The notes: a model not told the origin generated them from the sequence alone. DNA of 64,000 bases from Lepidodermella squamata (GCA_047495785.1 JBLDXI010000024.1:1302001-1366000); one strand, 5' to 3'. Shown: positions 20,737-32,386, numbered from the stretch's first letter. Numbers and translations: made by a program.

Positions 20737-22510
20737 GAAGCATCACTGAAAATTCAGTTGCCTTATAAAGGGACAACCTTTTAGAGCCTGCCCTAGCCAA
20801 TCCGTGGTTAAACGGATGCAAGTAAATATCTCGAAATAATCGTCTGGAAACTTGAGCTTAGCACGAACTCTTAGTTTAGATTTGTCAGTGAGATGACAAT
20901 TTTAAGACAAGAAAATCGTGCTGCACTGATAAAGGTCCGTAGGTCCGCTTTATATTGCTATTTAACGGCTGAACGTAGGATTTAATAATGTTCGACGTGT
21001 TGCTGTAATAGGTACGTCGCTGCGTGGCTTCTAAAAAAAACTTTTCGGAGATGATCTTGATGATGCGGAAACCAGTGACAAAGTGACTTCTATAGTGCAA
21101 CGGATTTCGAACTTCCCAGACATTCTCAAATTTCAAATTTGAAAAAACAACACTGACGATAAAGCTTTTCGAAAATTCAAGCAATAATAATTGGCTGGTA
21201 GGGCAGCGGTTCCCAAAACTTTCTGACTGGTACAAGTAAACAAATTCACAGCTGGAATTCAAGCATTGCTGACCTACTACTGACATGAGACGTAGGTAGG
21301 ACGCGGAAGCTTGAACCCTGCCATGCTGACTGAAGTGTTGGCGTTTGAATACGCATGAATATTCTGCATTTACAGCTTGAAAAATAAAAATGACAGGGTT
21401 TAATAATTATATTAAAATAAATAATTACTGACAATTTGTATAAAAATTAGAAAGGTCAAGTTCTAAAAGCTACAGGAAACTGTAAGGTTCCATGGTAACC
21501 AGGCTGGATCCAGGTTCCCGGAAACCGTTCAGGTCAAGATCTTGGAGGACGATGGCAAACGATGGTCTAAACTGTTGGCTGATGAACATGTTTGCATGAC
21601 ATGTTTTGGAATAAATTCCGCTTTGATTAATTGACACATGGCGTAGTTCTAGGTTTGTTACGCAATGAACCGGGAACACAGCCTAAGTAAAAAGTAATTC
21701 GTCTGCGAGTATTTTCTAGTGGCTTTTCCTCAATTGATGAGTAAATCCCCCATTGAAAGAAGGCCTGTTTTTTAAAGCGTCCCATCATTTATATCGCCCG
21801 TTTGTAGATCGGCCAAATTTTACCTGATTTCACCCCGAAGACAAGGCAATTGCAGCATAGGCGATCGGCCACCAGATTGGCCACCGGATTCTCAAATTTG
21901 ACTGGAACTAGCTGCTATTCATGCTATTACATCGCAAAAATGCAGTTATTCTTTCGGCCTTTCAATTTACTGAGGCGAGTTCCAGCTAAAATGAGCCAAA
22001 AGCTGTTCATTTGCTTGTCAAGTTCGTCGACAAAACTGGAGCATAGATCTCAATTCAGCCCAGCCTAAGGTTATTTCAATCGTTTATTTATTTTTCTCTA
22101 GTCATGCCAACTTAAACTTTTTACCTGAAACATGAAAGTTAGGCGGGAGCTTATGCCGGATTTTTCATTTCGACTTTCGATTAGCTACAGTAACTAGCTA
22201 CTAGAAAGCTGACAATTATTTCATTTATGAATAAGATTCCCGACTGCAGATTCAAGGGAAATTTCATGAATTTGCTATTTTTTCTGGGAATTTTCTGGAT
22301 AATTCGTATAATTCAAGGGATTTTATTCAGCAACGTTGATTCCCGGATCCATTTTGTCACGAGGTCAAAAAGCAACACAGATATTGGTTTTATTCAGCAA
22401 TTTTATTTAAAAAATAATTTGGATATTTGTTTCATCTCGCCCGAAGGCTCTGCCCGGTTTTTCACTTATAATGCTAAGCATTTGTTCGATTTAGCTATAT
22501 TTTATTCTAA
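20737..22510. other. intergenic, no supported gene
   Basis: Open frames here (for example minus-strand 20885-21286 and 21470-21679) have no conserved motif, no splice support and compositions like non-coding sequence. The first 40 nt hold the receptor promoter region. I see no clear repeat. Confidence 0.4.
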
Positions 22511-22846
22511 ATGTTACTGACCACATTGAATTTATTCTTTGTGGCTGTCTTCCTCGGCGAGGATCCTCTCGCCTTGCTGGATTTGGGAGCTACGATTTTT
22601 AGCCTGGTTCTCATTGTCGTTTCAATTTCCCTGCTCGTCACTGGAGCTGTTCTCTTGTTTGCCTGTGTATGGATTTATTCCGGTAAAGGAGGGTGGCGAA
22701 AAGTCTTGTTATTCGCCGTTCTATGCCAGGCTGGTACGGACTTCGACTACCAGCGAAACTCCATGAGAGTTTCGGATGAGCAATACAAATGTTCGCATTC
22801 GCCGCAAATACTGTCTCATTCTTGCAGTTCGATGGATCTCGGGTAA
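22511..22846 (+). CDS. possible small membrane protein, unrecognised
   Basis: A 111-residue frame with an ATG start. It contains one or two hydrophobic stretches (LLTTLNLFFVAVFL near the N-terminus and TIFSLVLIVVSISLLVTGAV at about residues 29-48) and a hydrophilic C-terminal tail. It resembles in layout, but not in sequence, the small single-pass proteins at 37-43 kb. The last codons end at GGGTAAAT, which could be a splice donor, so further exons may exist. There is no family match that I can name. It may equally be a chance frame. Confidence 0.3.
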   Translation: MLLTTLNLFFVAVFLGEDPLALLDLGATIFSLVLIVVSISLLVTGAVLLFACVWIYSGKGGWRKVLLFAVLCQAGTDFDYQRNSMRVSDEQYKCSHSPQILSHSCSSMDLG

Positions 22847-23146
22847 ATTAATCAAAAATTACGATATCCAACATGTTATTTTTCGATTTTTACGTGAAGC
22901 ATCGGATCTTGTGATCCATTTGCATACAGCTACTTCAAAGCGACGTTGCTTTTGCGGAGTGGCGATGTAATTTATCTGTGGAATTAAGACCATTTGAAAA
23001 AATATAATTTCACCTTGCTTAGGTTCAGTCGAACCCAGGCCCCGCGATAAAGTTCACGTCATTATCGCATGGCAAAAGCATTGCTAGTTCGAGCGGCCTA
23101 GCGTTACCCGGAAATACATCTTGGCAACAGGAGGAAACGACACCTC

Positions 23147-24019
23147 GTGTACCTCATACCCGAAAAATCAAGGATGATACGTTACCTGGTAAAAAAATTT
23201 TTCCTTTATGATGGTAAGATGCATCCTAATGTTATAGAAATTCCGGAAAAACGAGTTTTTGTCGAACAACCTGCTGCTGCTATCATCCTTCAACCCAATT
23301 TCGCCACCAAGAGAGCCGCAATAGCAACAGACGAAAATACTAGACTTTACGCGCCAACAGTCGCTGAATTGAGAGCGGCTGGGTAGCCTTAACAATCCAC
23401 TCCATCAGTTCGAAGGCGTACGATTTTCTCAGAGATTCAGCAATCCTAATGTTACCTCACTCCTCCACCATTAACGCGGTCACACCAGTCGATTACGAAC
23501 CCGGAATTTCGGAAAGCTGCTTGATAATGCTCGCTGAACAAATCAAATCTTCTACTAAACCTGAAAGTTATCGACTGGGCCTGATATCATTAGATGCCAT
23601 GTCAATATCAGGCGGCTTAGAGATTGTTGATAAGGGTAATACAATTGTGGGGATGTCCCTGGATGAACCTGGAACACCAGCTACGCAGTGTTTGTCCATC
23701 GTCCTGAAATTTGTCGAAAATGTTACTACTGTAAACGTCGCCAATTTTCCAATGGTTAATATGCCTGTGGACAGAATTTCTCTTTTCTTGAAAAAGACAA
23801 TCGAGAAATTGTTTCAATTGCCAACCCCAGTAATTGTTATCGCTGCGACGTGGGATGGCGCTGGAGAAAACTGGCCTGGTAAAACACTTCGGATCTGATG
23901 GTTTTCCTCATCCTTTCGCTGAAGGCGTGAAAGTTCACCTGCTATTCGACCCGCCTCACATTTTGAAAATTTGTCGAAATGCTATAATTCATAAAAAGGT
24001 AGGCTCATGGGTTTCCTGA
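23147..24019 (+). pseudogene. P-element/THAP9-like transposase remnant, frameshifted
   Basis: The family's transposases are cut-and-paste enzymes with an RNase H-like core. Pieces in different frames line up with that core in order: TVAELRAAG, then WVALTIHSISSKAYDFLRD leading to MLPHSST, then RLGLISLDAMSISGGLEI, then VIAATWDGAGEN, then GFPHPFAEG and LLFDPPHILKICRNAI. At least two frame changes are needed, one near 23385 and one near 23865, and nothing recognisable follows 24019. The N-terminal THAP zinc finger is not visible and no terminal repeats were found. It is therefore a dead fragment. It abuts the 3' relic of an arrestin gene, so its insertion or a linked deletion may have destroyed that copy. 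Confidence 0.75.
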
Positions 24020-24175
24020 ATGTCTTTCTAACGCCAATTTTTCTAGGTGATTTTTTCAAATTAATAGATTTGAAACGTAATTAAATTTAGTTAAAAGAAA
24101 AAAAAATTTAAAATTTTAAAATTTGTATACAAACATAATTAAAGCATTTATGTCGAATTTGCACTTCGACGGCCT

Positions 24176-24380
24176 GTAGCTGCTAGACCTTCTACTCCGC
24201 CTCCGCCGATTTTCCAAGGTTACTTCATAGGGTTGAATCTAGGTATTTTCGATGCCGATCATCTTCAGGTGTTTTGCGCGTAAATTAACGCATTCATTAT
24301 AGATCTCATTCATGAATACATTATGTGACTGAATCTTCAACAATCGCGTGGAAAGAGCTATCAATTTTTGATGAGTAGAA
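24176..24380 (+). pseudogene. relic of a type A alpha-arrestin gene (3' end only)
   Basis: Reading from 24176 to the stop at 24281-24283 gives VAARPSTPPPPIFQGYF and then LNLGIFDADHLQVFCA. This is the C-terminus of the type A arrestin at 16690-17952 with several changes. Similarity continues through the 3' untranslated sequence (TGTGACTGAATCTTCAA, GAGCTATCAATTTTTGATGA) to about 24380. All upstream exons are missing. A type B arrestin follows 210 nt later, which repeats the A-then-B order of the 8.8-12.7 kb pair. Confidence 0.82.
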
Positions 24381-24493
24381 GAAAAATAATTGGAAATGAA
24401 TTGCAGTTTCGTGCTTTGTGATAAGTATAAGTCCAATAGCATCGACATAAAGCACGCGATCATTAGTCTAATACCAGTGTACTTTTCACAACC

Positions 24494-25805
24494 ATGGGCT
24501 TGGATGGTTTAGCTATTGGATTGAACAATAAGAATGTTTTCTACGCCGGAGAGGTCATCAACGGATTCTGCATGGCAATGGTCAGTGGTAGTCCTCAGTC
24601 AATTCCAATCATCAAGATCAGAATTCAAGGCGTGGTTAAAGTCCACTGGACCGAAGACGAGAGGCTCAGTGAGATGCAGCGAAAACACAGCATTAGTCAA
24701 TACAAAACAGTCCATTACAGTCAAGTAAGAATTCTCATGATGGCGGAGTTCGACATTCAAGTTCCTGGCGGCATGATTCCACCTGGTCAACATACATACC
24801 CTTTCTCGTTGTTGACGCCGCCAAAGTATAGGCCTATTTCAGAAATGATGTAAATTAATTAATGCTCTAGCTTTTAGTTTGCCGAGCTCCTTCGAAGGCT
24901 CACATGCCTATGTTCGATATTGGGTTCAAGCCATCGTTCCGCAAGGCTTATTTCGGTCTTTCTTCTCCCCACTAGCTACGTCACTTTCATTCATGATGGT
25001 GCAGCCAATCGATCCAAATGTTCCTCAGTACAATGTGGGTGTCACTATTTGATTGGCTTTGATGTTCTAATTTTATGGCGGAATTTTATATTAGTTTCGT
25101 GTTCGCGGGGCTGACATAAAGGAGGTTGGCTGTTTGTGTTGGGCTCAGGGCCCTCTTGTCGTCGAAGCCCAAACGGATCGAGCTGCGTTTTGCCCTTCAG
25201 AAATCGCTTACATTACGGCTTCATTTGATAACCACTCATCACGCCATGTAACGCCGTTTGTAAACCTTGTTCAAACCTCCTATTTGTTCGACGCACGTGG
25301 ACGTCGTCACAGCGACATGCGAACCTGGCGTCTCATGACAGATCAGTCGCAAGGCAACCCGTACGTTTTGATGGGTGAGAATCAGAAGATTCAATGGGCG
25401 AATCAGGCATTCCTCATTCCGAACGTGGCGCCGTCAATGTCGATTCCCGGGATTCTAAACGTGACTTACCGCATCGAGGTCGGTCTCGACATTCCGATGG
25501 CATTTAACCTCAGGGTTTATCTACCCGTTGTTATAGCCACGATGCCTTATCGAGGTGGCGACCAGAGAACTGTTATGGCGACTCAACCTGATCACAACAT
25601 AATGACAACATTCAACAGTGCTACGCCGTGGACTGGGGTTGGTCATTCGCAGTCTCAGGGTCCACCGCCTCTGCAGCCACCTCTTGAATTTGGTAATGAA
25701 GCTGCCAGACCAACAGCTCCTCCACCAACCTATTTCGAAACTGTGTTTAAAGAATCGCAACCGGCTATTGCATTCGATGACCACTTCTCGCAGGTGCAAA
25801 TGTGA
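24494..25805 (+). CDS. alpha-arrestin (ARRDC-like), type B, copy 2
   Basis: Exons 24494-24825, 24878-25034 and 25095-25805 give 399 residues. It is the closest relative of the gene at 10466-12723: both share FYAGEVINGFCMAM, the extra charged loop before TVHYSQVR, and GPPPLQPP in the tail. The tail has APPPTYFETVF, which includes a PPTY (PPxY) motif. The cysteine cluster at the start of exon 3 is shorter here (GCLCWAQ). Intron 2 is 60 nt, showing the ancestral size before the insertion in the sister gene. Donor GTGGGT in intron 2 is slightly unusual. The PPxY predicts binding to Nedd4-family ubiquitin ligases, as known for ARRDC proteins. Confidence 0.88.
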
Positions 25806-26030
25806 ATTTGTCAACCTTGTGGATAGTGGTAGGAATATAAGCACAATCAGTTAGTCAGTGTGGCCAACCCTGTTAGAACCAAATCGAATAATAAATGCCT
25901 GATCGGAGGAATACCGTGTAGTTCACCAAATTCTAACAAAGTGATAGGTGTTAAGGGTGCTTTAAACTTTCTATGAGGCTATGAGTTTTATTTTGTTTGA
26001 TTTCGAAGCTCTCCCCACATTTTGGTAACT

Positions 26031-26897
26031 ACACCTGTTTTCCTTTGCATTTTCAAAATGACAGAAACCAATTTCACAATCACTCTCCGGCACGCGTTCT
26101 TCCTTTTCATCAGCTTCCTTTTCTTCATTTTTTTACTTTTTTAATATAGAGCTTCTGCTTCATTTTTTTCCTCTTTTTCCTCATAATGAAGCAGAAGCTC
26201 TACAGTCAGCTCCTGCTATGCTAAGCATGCTTTCAGCGGAGACAAGGAAAAGTTGCGCGTAGGCGAAACTTGCGTAAAAGCGAATAACTCTTAATAAAGC
26301 TGGGAAGTGCCGGAATTCGATGGTTTTATTACTAAAACGCAATTTTTTCTATTTTTGAGATGATATCAGTGATATTTTTGCGGTTTTTCTTGTCAAAAAC
26401 TACTGAGTACAGGAGCTTCAATGCCATTAGCACCATTTTTTCGGTGATCTCCACACACTGATAGCTCGACATTGGCGCTGTTACTAAACGTAGCCGCATT
26501 AGCGCGCTTCTGGCATTAGCGCGCGCGCACCTACACACGACGCGCACACCGACCAATAAGCGCGCGCGCACAAAATAGAGCGCAGGTTCTCTTTGCAGGT
26601 TGAAAAGGGGAAATTGCGTTATGCAGGTGCACAGTTACATGGTTTCTCAGTATTTGGGACCGCCGAAAAAGCTGCGTGTTAGCGGAACTTGCGCTTTGTC
26701 GAATTTGCGCAATGTCGAGAAAAAACGAGGGCCATCGCGTCGGCGGAGCTTGCGTTATGGTGTGTTGCGTTATAGCGGGGGCTGACTGTATATTAAAAAA
26801 GTAGAAAAATGAAGCTGATGAAAAAGATGAACGCGTGCCGGAGAGTGATTGTGAAATTGGTTTCTGTCATTTTGAAAATGCGAAGGAAAAAAGGTGT
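26031..26897. mobile_element. long foldback element, interrupted by a nested MITE
   Basis: The outer arms start ACACCTGTTTTCCTTTGCAT at 26031 and end with the matching inverse at 26897. They pair over about 110 nt and include ACAATCACTCTCCGGCACGC. Pairing continues through GAGCTTCTGCTTCATT (about 26151) and AATGAAGCAGAAGCTC (26186-26200). Removing 26203-26788 restores one near-continuous hairpin with a loop of about 20 nt. So the foldback came first and was later split by the nested element. Confidence 0.82.
26203..26788. mobile_element. nested TA-flanked MITE with CAGTCAGC termini
   Basis: The ends are CAGTCAGCTCCTGCTAT and ATAGCGGGGGCTGACTG, inverted copies with a few mismatches, flanked by TA on both sides (26201-26202 and 26789-26790). 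The 586-nt body contains alternating CG and CA tracts (about 26516-26572) and no convincing transposase frame. The termini differ from those of the elements at 15.3 and 39.1 kb, so this is a third family. Confidence 0.78.
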
Positions 26898-27076
26898 ATT
26901 GATGGTATTTAATAAATAATAACGCAAATTAATCGATAAAACCATGAACTATTTATGATAGAGAACATCGCGAGAACATCGGAAAATGCAAGATTGCCAA
27001 CAATAACGATAATTGTTCAGTTTACCAATAGCTATTCTAATAAAAACCGCTCATTATCGAAAACTAACCTCTTTCC

Positions 27077-28379
27077 ATGGTCTTGAATTCGGTTATCACC
27101 GTTCTAAACAACAGGAGCGTCTTCTATGCTGGCGAGGTGATTAATGGCGCTTGTGTAGTGACGGCAAGCGGAGACGCCCAATCCATTCCATCCATCAAAA
27201 TTCGAGTTATGGGGGTTGCGAAAGTTCGCTGGGCCCAGCAGCGCGCGAATAAGAGAGCTTTACATTTCTCAGATTTCCGGAATATCTTTTCAGCAGAGTT
27301 TGACACAGCCGTCCCTGGAGGTTTGATTCAAGCTGGCCAACATAGTTTCCCATTTTCATTTCAGACTCCAGCCAAGTAAGTTTAAAAAAATATCCCGTAC
27401 CTTCAGATGAGCTATCCTATTATGTAGTTTGCCGAGCTCTTTGGAAGGTGACCACGCTTACGTGAGGTATTGGGTTCAGCCTGTTGTCCCGCCGAACTTG
27501 TTCAAATCTTTCTTCCATCCAATGGCTATGTCGATTTTATTCACGCTTGTGCAGCCGATAGAGACAAATATTACCCAGTATAATGTAAGTCTCAATTTGT
27601 TTCTCTGCCGATAAAGATCGATAGATCTTATTTTTGTTTCGTCACAGTTTCGGGTGCATGGAACCGACTCCAAGGAGACTCAGCTCCTATGCTGCAACCT
27701 GGGTCGGCTTAGCATGGAAGCTCATATTGATCGAGCCGCCTTTTGCCCTTTGGAAACCGTGCACGTGACTGCGTCATTCGACAACCAGTCATCACGTGAA
27801 GTAAGACCATACGTCCGCCTTGTCCAATGCATTCGCATGACCGTCCCGGGTGGATATAGCCATTTAGTATCGCGGAATTGGACTCTAGCTTTAGAGAATA
27901 CCACAAACAACATGTTCCCCTATTTGCGGGAAAATGAAAAGTTCCAAATAACAAAGAAGCCATTCCTCCTACCAAACGTTGCCCCGTCCATAACGATTCC
28001 AGGACTGCTAAGTGTGGCCTATCATATCGAAGTTGGAATCTACATCTCAGGGGCCTATGATCTCAAGGTGTATCTTCCCATCGTCGTAGCGACAATGCCT
28101 TATCGTGGTGGCGAGAAGCAGGCTCCTGCTCGAGTGAGTCAACCCGATGCAACTATAATGACGACGTTCAATAGCGGTACGCCGTGGACTGGAATCGGAC
28201 ATTCGAAATCGGCCAATCGGCTCCCTTTGGAATCTCCGATTGAATTTGGCAATGAGGCAGCTAGACCAACATTTCCACCACCGGCTTGCTTCGAAAAGCC
28301 TTTACCTCGCGGTGATGACCATTTTCTGGTTATGCAGAGATTCCTAAATGGCGAGCCACAGTTGAATCATTACAGTTGA
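27077..28379 (+). CDS. alpha-arrestin (ARRDC-like), divergent member
   Basis: Exons 27077-27375, 27428-27584 and 27648-28379 give 395 residues. Intron positions and phases are identical to the other four copies. The start MVLNSVI matches type A, but the C domain (DRAAFCPLETVHVTASFDN, DLKVYLPIVVATMPYRGGE) and FGNEAARP resemble type B, so it is intermediate or the oldest branch. In the tail the PPxY site reads PPPACFEKP, so the tyrosine is absent. It is the last gene of the cluster. The next gene is a convergent transposase-like gene about 190 nt away. Confidence 0.87.
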
Positions 28380-28571
28380 AGTCCTGGTACAGATATTGGA
28401 TTCCCTGATGAAATAACGGCACCGTATCGTGAAAGCATTTCTGTTTTGAAATTATTTATTCGTGTACTCCGGCTTTTAACAATTCTAGACTCAATGTGCG
28501 ACAGTGGTTTTAAACAATCAATTAGTCTAACAACAATCGTTAGGATACAGTTTTGGTATCACTTGACCTAT

Positions 28572-30774
28572 CTACAAAATTGTAAGACAAGACGATGAGA
28601 CAGATACAGCTTCACAGACGGCTGGAATAGCTTCGATGAAATATCGATAAGCCTCAGGAATGATTCCCAAATCGATTTGTTTCAACAGATCGACCTTTTT
28701 AGCTTTCGCTATAGGTAAGGCTGAAGGGTAGGCTGGGAAAATTTGATAATTCGCAATCGAACAATGGTCTCTTCTTATGAATGGCGTGAACTCTGACCCG
28801 GCTTTGAAGCTCTTTCGGACATCAAATCGATCGAGATTCGGCTTCCGAATCCGAAACCAGCATGCTTCTTTCCAAGGGGGCGTTTGACCAGTCGAATTTA
28901 TTAAAGTTGAATAATAATTCAGAGGGATATTGAATTTTAGGAACGAAGAGTGCGGCATGTTTTGGCAATCGAAACCAGCCTCAGCGATGATATCTCTCCA
29001 CTCATTCGGGAAACTGATTGAATCCCTTTGGTTGGCCTTGGTTTCAATCGCAGAATGAACACAGTCGACCTGCATGAAAGTATGGCCGGCCACTAGAAAT
29101 TTTTGGTGGACAACTTTCAGAATCGGACTGTAATGTAAAGCTGCCATTAAAGCGTTGGTAATGATTGAGTTTTTGTTCTGGCCAACGCAATTATCGGACC
29201 AAAGAATGACCTCTTGCACTTGAGGGTCGAGTTTGGAAGTCAAATAGTCGAAGAGACAAGTGCCGATCTCATCCGAACCGCGACCACCGTCCCATTCGTC
29301 CCAGACATAGCATAGCGATTTTCGGGTTGCTACGTTGTAGACGACCAAGTTTTGCGTGTTGAGCTTCTCATGGTAGCTCAATTCACATCGGGGAGATTCC
29401 AGTATGGCCTGTTATTAAGGTGGTTAGTAAGTTTTAGTAAAAATGACCTAATTTCGGACAATTTATTCCTAGAATTTTGAGGGAAAATAGTTATCATGAA
29501 GACACAGGATTTTGACCTAGTTCTGGACATTTTTCACTCAAAATTCCGAAATAAACTGTCCGAAATTAGGTTATTTTCAAACTCTTAAAGGCAGGTAGCC
29601 GTTTGAGAGAAAAATAGCTATAATTAGGGATGTTGACCTAGTTCTGGACATTTTTAACTCAAAAGCCTACCTGCATATCAAACTGCAGAAGTGCGATGGT
29701 GCCATTGGATTTGATAGCCCTTCTTTTATCAGCTCGAAGTGCCCGTCTCGCCAGCGAAACCTCACATCGATGCTGCTGATACGCCGCCTCAACGTCCTTT
29801 GTCTTCAACTCAGCTGGAAGCTTTTCATAACGCAAACAAGCCGCGCAACGATTTTTCAACGGTTTATGCGTCGAAATTTCCGGGTAATCATTGCGCAGGA
29901 TTTCAAGAAACGTCGATATGCTAACTGGCTTCGGTTGATCCAACGTCGGCTTGAACTCTTCGACGTACATTTTGTAGATTTTCGTCTTTGTCAGAGATTT
30001 GCTAACGTAGATCCTTGACGAATTTTTCCGAGTGTAGTGAGCTGGAACTTTTGGGATAGATTCGATGAAGCTGCAGATAGACTCGAAAGCATCCTTCGAC
30101 AAACCTCGATAAGTCCCACCCCGCCGGTCAGGTTCAACGAGGCCCGATGAAAATATCAGGCCGTTAATTCGTTTGACTTTGAAGTCCAGCGTCCAGTTAA
30201 TGAAACCCGTTCTTTCGCCAAGAGTTGCGAGGAAAAACTTGCCGCAAACTTCGATCCTATCCGTAGTACTTTTCGAGGGCGAAAAGCAACTCGGTAGGTG
30301 GTATCTGAACCTCCGATTTTTCGCCTTGCCATTCGCTGGCTCGAATTGATGGACGAACGAAGCAACAATTCGACGCCGCTCGTCGATCGAACCTAACGAC
30401 CAATACTGGTCGAAAATTTGCTGAGCGGCTGACTCGGAAATTTTTTCATAGCAATAACGGTTGCATTTGCAGATTAAATACGTGCATTTCCTAGCCTCAG
30501 CCATGCCCTTGCCGTTGCTTTTCTCGTACGCGAGACCTTTGTTGCGAAGTTCCTTACGCAGGATTGCTTGCTTCGACTCCCTATTGCGTTGCTTTATATT
30601 GCGTTTACGAGGCTTCCCGGCTTTTGAATCCAAGCCATCGTTGTAGACGGATTCTGGATCGGATTGGTACTCGGTTTCCAACGAGTCGGCTGAGCTAATC
30701 GATGCGTTATCTTCTTCATCGCTGATTTGAAGTTCTTTTTCGATGAATGATGATTTTACCAATTGATTTCCCAT
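28572..30774 (-). CDS. transposase-like protein with an RNase H-like core, intact, two exons
   Basis: Exons 30774-29671 and 29408-28572 join in phase 0 to give 646 residues. The N-terminal third is acidic and then strongly basic. A cysteine cluster (CTYLICKCNRYCYEK) follows, then VCGKFFLATLGERTG, IPKVPAHYTRKNSS and LKNRCAACLRYE. The core has LQFDMQA, where the intron falls just after the glutamine, then CYVWDEWDGGRGSDEIG and LWSDNCVGQNKNS. These blocks recur in a large family of uncharacterised proteins found in many copies in insect and cnidarian genomes. I regard it as a transposase-like DDE/RNase H-fold family, from recollection only. The two aspartates (FDMQ, SDNC) would be candidate catalytic residues. 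No stop or frameshift is present. Terminal repeats were not found, so it may be a domesticated gene. Confidence 0.7.
29409..29670 (-). repeat. intron of the transposase-like gene with an internal duplication
   Basis: This 262-nt intron is unusually long for the window. It contains the sequence TTGACCTAGTTCTGGACATT twice (about 29513 and 29633), each preceded by a GAAAATAGTTAT-like block. This gives a tandem repeat unit of about 120 nt. The phrase CTAATTTCGGACA also occurs in inverted form (CTGTCCGAAATTAGG). The splice borders GTAGGC..AACAG are intact. Confidence 0.6.
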
Positions 30775-32144
30775 TTTCTAAAAAAATTTGTAAAAAAAAA
30801 TGTTTCTAAAAAAATGTATTTATTATTTTAGCAGCACTAAATTTGTATTCCGAGTTTTTTCCTTCTAGATCGATTCTAATGCCCCTAAGACCCTGGGAAC
30901 TTTCATTTTTAGCTACCCGGTGTCAACAGCTTGATAGAAAATGTTCAATATTGCCCTCGGATATCGATATCGGATATCTGAAAAATCAGTGATTTGCAAA
31001 ATCGATAGTTGAAATCGATATCGAAATTTTGTAACCTACAAAAGGCGACCCAAATATGTCCCAATCTGAACGAATTTTAAGCGGCCGTCAAAGAGTAAGG
31101 CGACGCAAACGCACTATAATATTCTGGTTAAGGATAAATAAATTACAAGATGCGATGGTAATAGGCATGGGCACTAACTATTCGCTAACTTTTAAGGTTA
31201 GCTGTGTAAAATGAAATAACTAGGTCATGTCCGGCATTATAGCTTATATGAGCTGAGCCGATTCAATTCTGGAAATCCTTTCTGGCTAATACTTGTTTTC
31301 TGCAAAATTGCTCACTATTATCGTCTCCATTGTAGTAGTGAGCCAGCTGACCTACATTTTTCCACCTTTTTTCTGGCAATAATTCAATCATATAAACCTG
31401 GCTGTTTTGTGTCAACAAGAAGTCATAATTCCACGTGATGTCTGTGTTTTCTGGACAATGCAAGGTAAACATGGCTCATTTTGAAGGCTGATCGCTAGTT
31501 TTCTGTCGGATTCACCTAGTTACCCAGCGAAATTAATGGCGGAAATGAGGTGAAAATTGTGTTTGTTTCGTCGGCTTTTTCTCGGATTATCTTTCATTAG
31601 TGACCAGCCGCATTGTCATGCCTGTTTTTCGCGTCTCTAACTGATTCGGATGCATTTTTAACGATCATTTTATCATAAAAATTTCCTGTTCCAGCTATCA
31701 GCGTCAGAATCGAAGCGATATACAATGAATTATAAGGAACCAGGGTGCGTAAAAAAGTAAATTTCTTTCGAAATCACCCACTTGAGATTATTAAGGTGGA
31801 ATATTTATGCGGAATAATAATTTTTGAGAAAAGCCTGAATTTGGGACAATGATCTGAATGCGATTTCACTGACCAGCGTGGCGGCCTTTATTACCGCGCC
31901 ATTCACGCGGTCCTTTGATCGCAGGCCATACACGTAACTTGAGGTGAAAAGATGCTCCAAAAATGTCCCACAATGGCGCACAAAGAATTCAACATTTTAT
32001 GCGACGCTTTTCAAAAATTATCGAGGTGCAGTTTCTCACAACAAGCGTCTATTACCAATCCTCTGAATTTTCCCTGGAATGAGGGCATCAGGTGAAGTAC
32101 CTTGTAGTATAAAACTGTTGCTTGACATCGACCGAAAACTTTCG
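30775..32144. other. intergenic with a copy of the ATATCGAT dispersed repeat
   Basis: Positions about 30890-31035 are an inverted copy of the repeat also seen at 1.08 and 40.9 kb. Shared blocks, read on the minus strand, are GATATCGATTTCAACTATCG, AATCACTGATTTTTC and GGTAGCTAAAAATGAAA. The rest shows no supported exon. Confidence 0.5.
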
Positions 32145-32386
32145 ATGCTGCGAAATTCGGATCGGCAGCAATTTTGGTCTTGCTTCATTGCAATTTTGCT
32201 TTTCGTCATATTAACATATTCTTTCGCCCTCATGGCTGAATTATCAATCGAAAAAATCTCAATTGATCTAGATAAGGTATGTAAAATTAATTTAGCTAAT
32301 ATGGATTTAATAAATAAAAACCATTTTTCTAGAACTGTCACTCCGGACGAAATTTTTCGATAATAAAAGAGGCTAAAATGATGTGA
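32145..32386 (+). CDS. possible small membrane peptide or upstream exons of the fucosyltransferase
   Basis: Exons 32145-32276 and 32333-32386 join in frame to encode 61 residues with one hydrophobic segment (WSCFIAILLFVILTYSFALM). The GT..TTTCTAG intron of 56 nt looks genuine. It ends 33 nt before the fucosyltransferase ATG, close to a TTTATTTTAG acceptor. It may be a separate peptide, an upstream open frame, or an alternative 5' part of that gene. No family match is known to me. Confidence 0.35.

Noticed and set aside
20885-21286. Minus-strand open frame of 133 residues
   Set aside because: No motif, signal peptide or exon partner; composition matches the surrounding non-coding DNA.
29739-30646. 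Plus-strand open frames
   Set aside because: Antisense shadows of the transposase-like gene.
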